64,000 nucleotides of DNA from Hymenopus coronatus (lineage: Eukaryota; Arthropoda; Insecta; Mantodea; Hymenopodidae): the NCBI GenBank assembly GCA_030762935.1, contig CM060895.1, positions 73,701,001-73,765,000 on the forward strand, in the 5' to 3' direction. Positions 39,801-51,800 of this stretch are shown one piece after another; the stretch's first letter is position 1, and every line of letters starts with the position of its first letter. The notes under the pieces were generated by a model that made no database searches, was not told the DNA's origin, and saw only the letters and a list, made by a program, of their open reading frames with translations. The translations under genes were made by a program, and so were the position numbers.

Positions 39801-42800
39801 ACAGGTCTTCAGAAGCTATTCCCAAATATACATTTTATTTGCATTGTAATTAGCTTTAATGTACAGCATTTTAATCAAAATCGTTACAGCCACTTTTGAG
39901 AAAAACAAAAGTTTTCAAAACGTTTTCCATGTAAAGGGTAGTTGGGGGTGGGCAGGAAATCTTTGCATTCTTGAAAGGTACTAAACTTGTACACTAAGGG
40001 TGGTGTGTAAGGTTTGTAGAGCAGCTAGAGAAAGTTATGTGAGTGTGATACATCAGATTTCTTTTTCTTTCTTCTGCGTACCATGGTAAATTCCTAGATC
40101 AGGTTCATGTCATCTTGTATTTAGAGAAAAATAGATCAATCTCTAAATAAGATTTTTCAAATTTCAAGTAATCATATCGAACATAGGGAACTTAGGAATA
40201 CCTATCTGTATATTAAGTAATTGTCTTGTTCTTGTCAGAGCGTTTGAGCAAGACATCAACAATATAGAAGTGAAGCAAGAGGATCCAGATTTTCCATTTC
40301 CAGATCCTCCAGGGGAGACTGAAATGGAATTACATGCAGCATATAATAGTGTAATGCAATTTCCACCAGATGTGACAGAAATAATGGACAACGGGGAGCT
40401 GTCAGGTAAGGAATTCATTAAAAATTACAAAAGGCCTTTTGGGGGTTCTTTACACCTGCAAAATGGTGCATTATAAATAATTGCAGTTATAGAAGCTTTT
40501 GTTTGATATGGGTATGTCTGTATGGTGTAGTATGGCTAAAGAAGTTAGATATTTATTACCATATTTATCCAAATGCACGACAACCCACTTTTTTTTTTTT
40601 TTTTTTTTTTTTTCAGAACTTAATTTTGAAATTTAACATAGTCATATGAAAAAAGACATAATATCTTAATTTTTAAGCAAAATTTAAATTGTTATATGCA
40701 TATTTTGAAGAAACTAAGGAAAGCTGGTTAAGTCCTTTTTTTACCTAATTTAAATTTTCATGAAAATTCATGTAATAGACTGAGGTAATGGAAAAACGGA
40801 AATGAATCAGATTTTACAAGAAAGGTTTTAGGGTCCTCTCAATAAATAAATTAAAAAAAAAAATTTTTAGAAAAGATCTGTATGTGTCTGTGTGTGATAT
40901 AACTCAAAAGTCGGTAAAATACTAAACTTTGTATCTTCTAAGGATGCAACAAGAAGATTATGAGTAAAATTGTCACCCAAACAAATTTTTACATGGAAAA
41001 AAATTTGAAAATTTTGATTTTCTCAAACATGGCTGTGAACTATTTTTATTAAAATACTGTTTATTGAAGATATTAATGTGACAAACTATATATCTGGAGT
41101 TTTTGGGAGTAGTCTCTGAAGACATCTTTATTCTGGATGAATTTGCTGAATTTTGCATAACTGGTAGACCATAAGAGATAGGCAAAAACTTACTAGACAA
41201 AAAATGTGGATCTCATTAAAACCTAATTTATGTAGTATAATTTTCAAGATACTCATTATTGGTTTCAGTTTTAAAATACTTAAACTTTTCTCACTTGGGA
41301 ATTTGCAAACTCCTTGCCATGCAAAGAAATTGATTTCAGCCACATGATAACCATCTTTTAAAAGATTTGACTATGTGCTTTAGTCTAGCACATTCCCTTA
41401 TTTCCCTTCTACTTACAAGGAAGCAAATAATAAGACCATTTCTGCTAAGGTTTATCTCGATTAGCATGAAGTAGATAGAAGAACTTTTTTAACAATAAGT
41501 AGTCTCAGAGATATAATGAAAGTCTTGTGAAGGAACACATCAGATTTTTCTGTATATTCAATATCTGAAATCCTCTTCTGAGGAAAGCTCAGAAAAAAAT
41601 TATATCCAGGGTTATAGTTCCCTGCAGCCAAAGAGGAAGCTCATCATTTTGTAACATAAAACTATATAATTTATTATGACTTTTTCAAGTAAACTAAAAT
41701 GGTTTTTGGTGGTGCAATGAATGATTTTGCAATCAAGATCATAATTTTTGGGCATATTATTGGTTTATGTATGAATGTTGGTTATGTTACTCTTGGCTAG
41801 CTGGCTGTTTATATGTAATTCAGATGGTCAACAATTATCCATTCCAAGGTCACTCATATTTTAGACTCGCTGTAAATAAGGATACTGCACATTTCATATG
41901 TATACAGGGTGAGTCTTCTCATCTTGTTGATGGGTAACTAGGCAACCCAATTTTCAGAGGATGCAAAATGCAGGTGCTGACACCACATTCACTAGCCCTA
42001 ATTAGGGTTATGGTGGTACTCCTTGTTGCTGTGCTCCAGTAGCAGAATGGTTAACTTGCTGGCAAGTTATAGTGAAGATTGGAAGTTCAAATACTTCCTG
42101 CGAATAAATGAATTTTTTATTCATTTTTGTTCATGTTTCGAGAACGTTCTAGCAAATAATAATTTGTTTCTGAATGCATTAGAAAATGGATTTGCCTATA
42201 AATACAAGGGACCAATCGAATTAATTAAAGTGGTATTGTTAACACACACTTCACTTACTTTTAATGAGTAGGACAATTGTTTCGCGGACTGTTGCCCGCA
42301 TCCTCAGCTGTTGAACCACTACTCTTAAAATTGTATGTAGTCGTTTCTGTCCAATATGGCTATGGTATTACCTTTATCCGATTTTGTGTATATAACTGGT
42401 TTGGATTTCAATTGGTTGATTAATTGTGTGGGAATTGTGTTCTGTTTGTTTTTGCTATATTTTTGTTTCTTTAAAATTTCTTTACATTCAGTTTTAACTA
42501 TAGTCTATTCGGTGACATTAAGTTGTTGGGATGCTATATCTATGTCTGTAATGTACTCGTCGATGTTCGAAGAGAAACCTACGCACGTCTTTAATCCTTC
42601 GTTTAGGAATTCAATTTCTTTTTTGTTAAAAGTTTGTTTAGACAAGTTCAAGACGTGGTTCTGTGGTGGTGATGTTTTGGTTTTGTTTTGTTTTGCTGTT
42701 TCTTAAGCTTGAACATTTTGTTCTTGAGTTTCCGGTTTTTTGTTTTCATACGGAAGTGTAAAATCCTATGGAGGTGGTCATTTAAATTTTCCCACGCTGC

Positions 42801-45800
42801 GGAGCCTAAACTGCTAGATAGTTCTCTAAATCTGTGTCGTGTAGCTTTTTGTATTGTAGGCAGCTCTCCGTTTGTATTACTTTCTTCTCCGCGGCTAGTT
42901 GGTGTACACTATTGTCAGCCTTTACAGTTTTCCTAACAAATTTTGCAACTATTTTGTTGCGTTTGCAAAGTTTTAAAAATTCCAAATCTGCTGCAATGTT
43001 TCGTTTTTTGGTGTGGAGGTTGATAACTGCTTTAACTTTCTTGTTGGATTGTCCAAAATCAGTGTTGTAAGATATTGAATTGCTTACCTCTTGGATCGCC
43101 ATTTTAGTTTGTTGTTGTTGTTACCACGTGTTCAAATTGCTTCTAAAGACCTGTTTGTCTATTATTTTAAATGTATAATTTTGAAGCTGCTTACAGTGAA
43201 GGCATAATCAATTGAATTAATTAAAGTGGTATTGTTAACACACACTTCACTTACTTTCTCAATGATCATAATATGGGCTTGCAAACATTATCTAGTTTGC
43301 ATATACGTCCTGCATTTTGTAACATTTTAAACAGGCTCTCTTTTGTAGGAAAAAATAGCTTTAAATAGTAAAATATTATTTAATGATTTGTTCTTTTTAT
43401 AAGCTATAATTACAATGTTATATGTAATTATTTATAAGTTTATTAAAGCATATTCTTACAAGTAACAATTTGTATTTTGATGAAATTCACATAATTAAAC
43501 GAAATGACACATCCATGCCAAACTATCAATTCTTATATTTACTAAACAGAAGTACTTTGAAGTGGCAGCATTTGAACTTTGAACCTTCACCACTGAAGGC
43601 AATGTGGGCACTGTTTTTGCTATATAGCAACTCGCTTCGTGCACAGTAGTCATTTCACAGCTGTGAAATTGGTACGATGCGATGCAGTAGGCAATGTTTA
43701 CAGCAAAACCTGTCCCAGCATTTTACAGGCTATGACATAAAACACTGTATTGTATACACAAATTCACTATAATGAAAAATGAGAGATCAGAATGTTCTAA
43801 AAGATAGGACATATTATAATTTTGAGGAACACAAGAAATTTTTTGTGTAAAGGAACTTGACTAATTAATTTTGGTACACCTTACTTATTCTCTTGCTAAT
43901 CAAGATGAAGTTCCATTATTTGATAAAACACAGAATTTATTTTGATGATCAACTATCAATATAAAAACAAAATGTTATTTAATGCCTTATAACACCTAAT
44001 TGTAGCCTTCATCCTGTCCTTTTTCCTTTCTGTTTTTAGATTTTCCTGGTTTTCCTTACAAATGGCCATCCTGTTGTCCTTATCAGTTCAAGCTATTTGT
44101 GCAGCATGTGTTAGATGACCTAAGTAACGGTGGGTTATGTTTTAGTAGCTTAATGTTTAAATTTGATTTTATATAATCCTTGCGGCATCAGTCTACCACA
44201 TGTTAAAAATTATGCTACTTGCAGGCTATCACTGCATTTATCTAAATACAAGACCTCAAATGCAAAATATCATCTTTTTCAGAACTTAATATTGAATTTA
44301 GCATATCTAAGTAGAATTAATTTATACAGGCTGTTAATGAACTACACCAAAATAATTTGCGAGATTGTGACATGACTGATATAAGTAATTTGAGATTGGC
44401 AATGCATGGTCCTCGGGTAATCATAACGCAGCTACATAGCGTTAAATTTGTGGGTATCAGGTGCTGATAAGTAGGTGTTAAAGCAAAGCAGGTTGACAAA
44501 ATGGCTTAGAATGTCTTTAAAACTGCTGCCCGAGCATAGAAATAGATTTTTAGCAGCTCGTTACTAGCATTCTCAAGATTTAATGTCGCAAAACTCTGTA
44601 AAATCTCGAACTAATCACTTGACAGTGCGACACTGAACTTCATTAACTACGTTCTTGAGGTAACCTATTCTGGAAGCGTTTTTTCAGCTGCTCTGGTGGC
44701 TTAATGCGTAACGGGGGAAGCTGCTATCCCAAAGGTCATGAGTTCGATTCCTGCCATTGAGTAAATATTTTTTATTATTATTTTTTTCATTCCACACGAA
44801 GTGCCGTGATACGTGAATGAGACCCAAACTTGGAAACTATCTTTCACTTGAAAGCCAGTGTCATAACCACTATGCCAGAGAGGTACGCTGTAATATGTCC
44901 CTTCATTTTTCCTGTTATGCTCTCGAATGATTGATAAATTAGCCAGTGGCATACTGGCACTTCGGAAACTTATAGCTGTTACTTCGACATTTCAATAAAC
45001 AGACCATAACTCTCCTATCTCAAATTACTTATTTAAGTAATCTACATATTCTGTGAAAATTTCGGTATAGTTCATTAACACCCTGTATTTTGAATATATG
45101 GTTTAGATCAAACTAAAGAGCATTAAACTGATCAAGTTTTTATTGTTTTTATTTTTGCCTAATTCAAATTTGTGTGGAATTTTGCTTAATGGATGAGGGA
45201 GAAGGGAAAATGGAAATGTAGTGGTACTATGCAGACAGCTTTACTTGGGCACTAGTTTTATGGGAAAGCTATGGGGAAGAAGAGATGTTACCTGCCTCTC
45301 TTTCTGCAGTATTGTGCCCTCGGCCATTATGGTGAATAGGTTATCTACTTTACTGTGAACTAGGTGAATTATTATTATTAAAAGTGCATGTGAGTGAACT
45401 CTTGTGATTTGCAACAGAATGAAATCTTAGCATTGAAGCTACTATATTTCAAGTTGCTTAATGTACTGGATGTCTCAATATTGTTACTTTGCTCTGCTTC
45501 ATACCAAATAAAGACCAGGGAATCAAGAGCCCAAGAAAATGTGTGCACATAGTATCTAGGGGGTGACTTTGGCAACAGTAGCAGAACTTCAATAGCGTTG
45601 TACCAAATAAACACTAGGGAACCAAGGGCCTAAGAAAACATGTGCACATAGTATGTAGGTGATGATGGCAATGACAGCAGAATTTCAGTAATGATGATAA
45701 GATTTTCTATTTAAACAATACCTATATAACACTTTGCTATAAACAATTTTACCTGATTTGAAGTTATGCAGGAATTTTTGTAATAGGTGGAAGAGGGTAG

Positions 45801-48800
45801 AACAGAAATGGTTGTGTGTGATACAGATTGTGCAGCATCAACGATGATGGATAAGATTTTCTATTTGACAGCATGCTTAATACAACACATCATTGTAAAA
45901 GATTTTACGTTATTCACCACATGGTTATGTGGAAATTCACCACAAAGGCATAAGAGAGGGGAGGATGGAAACTTAAACCTGGTATGTGTGTGTGGAAGGA
46001 GGGAAATGCATAGCTAAATTTTATCTGTTTGACCATTGGCTCCCAATACATTAAGTGCAACCGTTGATGTAAATGGAAATCCTCTATTTTTATTTTAATA
46101 TCAAAGAGAAATGTTTTTTCAATTGAGAATGCTTACAGTCCTAGGTTCATTATCAGCTAACTTTATGGTGCAAAATGAAATGCACAAAACATTCTGTATA
46201 TGTCACAACCTTTACAATAATCCTTGCCATTTCTCCCCTGCTTTGCAGCTGCCACACCTGAAACTTACTTTTTTACTGCATGCTATTCAGAAGCCATATA
46301 TTGCAAAAGCAAGGTGACCCCCAGTTCTCAACATATTTTGGGAAAAATATTGTCTTGTATTCAGATAAATGCGGCAAGTGTATGATATTGATACTTGGTA
46401 TAATCAATACACTGTTGGAACCTAGCTTGGTAAAAAACATGACATTAAATAATTCTCAATATTTGGGAAACTAAAGCACACCATAACATACCTTAAATGT
46501 GCATGATATTTGTGGTTTTTCAGGAAGTATACTAACCAAACATAGTTCACAATAATAAATAATGTGAACAGTAAAACTAAAGTTTGTAGTTCTCATTTAA
46601 TTCTCTATTACGATGCTCACCTCTCTTCTGCATTCATCCATTAATAATGAGCAGTTTGTTCCAAAGCTGAAATGAATACAAAGCTAACTCGGAGGGATTC
46701 ATGTTAAATCAAGTGTGGTTCTAATGCTGTATTGATATAGTAGTGTTAAAGAGACTGCAAAAATGATTTACGCTGCGAAATACATTAATTCTTCATTGGT
46801 TATAAAATGAGTTGAATTTACACTTGAATTGCTCTCACTGCCAGTCGAAATCTGTTGATGTTGGCAACATACTTAGTGAAGCAATTAAAGTGTAAATTTG
46901 ACTCATTTTATAACCAATGTGTAATTATGCTTTACTGTGTACCACTTTCAGTATTTTGTTTCTTTTGAACATTAAATTCTTGTTTTTATTACTAGACAGA
47001 ACTGTAATGCTCTATGAGCAAATAACATAAATATGAATTGTGCAAGGGTTATGCCAGAAATGTTTAGCAAGTCATCAGAAAAATATGTTATGGATAGCTT
47101 GTAACATGCTGTAAGCACTTGTATAGTGTCATTATTATATAGGGTAAGCCTCCTGCGGTCTATCTCCCTTCAGCTCTTCCTGTGCCATCTAGGTGGGTTT
47201 TGGGCTGTCAATCCCTACCCAAAGGAGCATCGGCACCCAACACTGTTTTTGTTATGTTAGGTACGGTCAGTCAGGTGCCTTTGTCAATGCAGGAAACAGG
47301 TACATCACTTATCTGTGGAAGAATATGTATTTATTTGCAACATTTACTGTGTATGTAGGAAAGTTTTCCAAATTCTGTACCACCTGCAAGCAAAACTGTG
47401 CATGCAATCATGAATAAATTTGAATCTTCGGGTTCTGTGTTAGACAAGTAACATTCTAGAAGATCAGTTTTAATAGAAAGTAAACTAGATAAAATCTATG
47501 TCAGTTTAAAGCGATTGCCGTGAAAATTGCTAAACAAATTAGCTCAGCAAACAGTATGTCTCCTTCTTCTGCGAGAGATGTTATACTTCTACACAACTTT
47601 TGCTATATCAGAGTGTAAGCATTGAAGCAAAATGTTTGTTAATGAGTAAATTACAGCAATTGGTTTTTCCGGTCATTAGAAAAGGGTTTTATTGACCCAT
47701 AACTTTTGTTTTTCTTTGATGAATCTTGGTTTCACCTAAATAGATGCATGAATATTCACAGCAGTCGATATGGGGCTTCAAAAAAACCTGTTCTATTGCA
47801 TGAATTGCCTCACTATGACCTGAAAATTTGAATGTGGTGTGCAATAAGTGCTAGAAGAATAATAGAACCCATTTCCTTTAATGAAACAATTAGTGCAGAG
47901 CAATATTGGAAACTAATTCTAGGACCATTTTTCAAATGCTTGACGGAAGAAGAAAAATCTTGTTTCAACAAGGTTCTGCAACAGCATATATGGCCACCGA
48001 CTTAAGTGAAATAAGAGAGGTATTTCATTACAGAATTGTAAGTGTTGATTTGTGGATTTTAGTGTGCCTCTGCCAGCACCAATTCCCCAGCAACTCTCGG
48101 TTCTCTTGTGCAGTGGAGAGAGGCTGCGAGAGAGCCATAATAATGACCCTTATTACTTTGGTTTCACCTTCATCATGATGTCTTTTGTAATGTGCTTTGT
48201 TCTTGCATGTATCAATATAACACAGATGATAAAAGGTGAAAGAAAGTCACAAGCAAACCTAACTCACATTTATTTTAACAAGAAATAATATTGAAAAAAC
48301 ACAGACAATATTGAGTGAGTGTCTTTGCATTGAAGTTTCCTTTAAAAGGAACTGCTCAGTTATGTATAAAAACATTATACAGTGCTTTGATATAAGTTAT
48401 CAAACATAGCAATGCAATAAATATATTTAATAAGTGTCGGCTTTGGGCTAGTAAAAAGTAATGAAAGTCTGCGCGATAGGTTATACATTCAGTCAAGTTA
48501 AAGAAAATGATAATAGTGAAATTTAGAAATCCATTGACTCAGTTCTGTGATGCTATTAAAATTACCCTTTACACAAGCAAGTGAGGCACTCCCTCTGCAG
48601 AATTCCTGTTGACTGACAAGTTGAAGTAGCTGCTTCTCTGTCCCTGGAAGAATGGCCATGCACACTTTTTGCACCATGCTCAATCCATGAACTAACTTGT
48701 CTTAAAGCCGCTGCTTGGAGAAAAGAAATGAGTGGTGCTACAGTGCAGCTTAGCTTTCGCCACTATACTTCCACTTTAAACTCTAGCAGGGAAATTGTGA

Positions 48801-51800
48801 CTCCACGTCTCAGCTACATACATTTTGGCACCTTAACCTAAACCAAGCTTTAACCCAAACCTCTATAGCATCACACAGTGCTGTAGGTTGTGATGGTTAC
48901 TTCATTGCATGAAAGCTGTCCAGAATATGTTTTTCTTGCCACAGGAAAAAGGAAAGAAATCACATAGCCAGGTGACTGAATATGGTGGGTATATAACTAC
49001 TTGCTTTTCCTTCTCCACAAATTCCAGCTGAGATCTTGACACTATTACTCTATCTAGCGTGCAAGTGCACTTTAGATATTGTATTGCGCCCAATAATCCA
49101 ATATTGAGACTTCACTACTACATGTTTTAAGGACTTCTTAATTAAAAAAAAACATATTTAGAAAAAGATCTGTGTGGGTGAGTGTGGTCTGCTTAACTCA
49201 AAAATGAAAAGTTGGTGAAATATCAAACTTAGTATTTAAATTTAGTATCTACCAATAATGACACAAAGATTTTTAGGAACCCCCCCCCCAAATAATCTTT
49301 GCATGGAACATTTTTCAAAATGTTCAATTTTCTAAAAAATGACTAGTCATTTTTATTTAAATACCCTAAATATTAAAAATATTTATATGGCAAATAAAAT
49401 TTATATGTTGAATTTCTTGGGAAGACTCCTGAAGGCATCTTTGTTCTGAATGATATTTGCATGCATAATTGTAAACTGTAAGAGAAAGATAAAACTTACT
49501 ACACAAAAATGTATATCTCCTTAAAACATGCTTTGCGATATACAGTTTTGTTGTAGAGCTAACCATTTCTGAGATATTCCCTGTTATTGGTTTCAATTTT
49601 AAAATACTCATACTTTCCTCAAATGGGATCCATTTCATATCTCTTTTGTTTCAGTCCTGATCATGGAAAGAGAAGCAATTTTAATGAGAATAAATTATTT
49701 AAATACTTAAAATACTTGACTCACTTTAGCCTAATGTATTCCTTTTTTTCCCTTCTTCTTATAAGGAAGCAAGTAATAGCATAATGTAGATAAAAGAATA
49801 GTCCTTTATAAGAATTGGTTAGAGAATAGAGAAAATAATGTGAATGGAACAGATCAGAATAACAATTATTATTTTGAAGGCAGTGTTGTGGCTAAGTGGT
49901 TAGACTGCTTGCCTCCCACCTAGGTGGCCCACGTTCGATCCCAAGTGTCGGCATGTGGAATTTGTGGTACATGAAACAGTATCAGGGCAGGTTTTCTCCA
50001 GGTCCTCTGATTTGCCCTGCCACTCATTCCACCAATTGCTCCATTGTCATCTTTCTAATTATCCATTTCGCTTGCATTTCATATCAATCACTACCTCATG
50101 CTCATGCCTGGCTTTTGACCCCTAAGCATCCGCTTATAAGTCCTAGAGGGGGTGTATCCTAAAATACAGGGAGGGTAAGCCGATTATGGAGAGAAAAAAA
50201 AAGTTATTTTGAAAATAGCTTTGTGGCTGTTAATGAGAATAGGTAAAGAAAGCCATATGAATGTAACGTGTTTAAAAATATGAGTGAAGTGTTGTCACAG
50301 GATATATATAACACATTTATAAATAATGAATATCCAATTTTTAAAATGTTATTACTCATACTGTTTGTTGTTATTTAGGGGATGGAAGGAAAAGGAGTTT
50401 ACGATCGTCACATCGATCAGAAACAAGTGATAGTCATGTACCTGAGAGCAATGGTATTGGAAAAACATCCAAAGGGTCAGCTTATGCCCATAATAGCCAT
50501 GACAGTGTTCATGGTGTAAGCATCAAGCAAGAAGGTGGAAGTAATTTTCCTGTACATAACATTAAACTGGAACCTGGACAAAATGCTCATAACTTATCAA
50601 GGTAAACTTTGTCTCACAAGAAATTATTATGTTGTAAATTATAGCTGGCTACACATGTAAATGCTCTGTATCCACAAGTATCTGATTCATATTGTTTTCA
50701 AAGCACTCAAAATAGAGTATATAGTATGATAAATTGCATATGAATCAATGCTTGTGTATTCAAGGTAAATTAAGATGAATGCAAGACAGAGCCTGATTGG
50801 TTGTTTGTTGCTTGAGTGGTTAGCAGTAGGAAGGAATGAAGAATGTTATTCAAATGGAGGTGCACAAGATAGTGTGTGGTTGGTTGCCTGTTAGTCTGCT
50901 TATTGCCAGTATAAATGGTTTCCCTCGTGCTTTTGAGCAACCAACTAAAGTCTGATTTTTCTTGTCATATTCCGCATTTCAAAATATGATGTACTTATAG
51001 TCCTCTCATATTGGCTACTAGACTTATAACTGCATACCACTATAGAAACTATTCACTAGTTAAAATAAAAATGTATTCTCGGCATTCAGAGTATTGCAAT
51101 CAAACTACTTTCTTTTCAAGCCATGATGCATCTGTAGATTATTATTATTACCATTATTATTATTATTATTACCATTATTATTATTGTTATTATTATTATT
51201 ATTATTATTACTATTATTATTACATCAGGAAGTTTACCTCTTGTTTATATGGAATTGTTTATAACAGCAGCATATGTAACTTCATTACCATGTCTTTACT
51301 GACCAAACTTCAGTTCATTAATGGTCATTGCTATTCACAAATGATGAAAATTGTGTATTTCTTATTATGCGAAGCAAATCGTGCATAATGGCAAGAAGAA
51401 GATAATAACAAATCCAAGTGTGATGATTGAGAGTGTGAAAACTGCTTGTTAGCAAGAAACAGCACTACATTCAAACTGCTAGAGGTAAGGCTGTGCCATG
51501 GTCGAGTGATTAGACCATTTGCCTCTCACTAGGCCGCCTGGGTTCGATTCCAATGACCACATGTGTGATTTGTAGTGGACAAATCTGAGTTATGCCATTG
51601 CATTGCTCTATCTTCATTGCGTGACCTTGCGGTGTCATATGTACTAAAAGCAGGTGTTAAATACTATTTAAAAAATGTTAAGAGTTTAGGGCGCTACTTA
51701 GAACAGCATTATCGTAGGTTAAGGAACAATTACACACGTAGTCAAACTGGAAACACAATTTGGAAGCTGAATGGCAATATGGGCGATATTATTGAGAGCA

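Noticed and set aside
42356..42706. 116-codon plus-strand frame
   Set aside because: Lies opposite the minus-strand Penelope-like coding remnants and matches no family.
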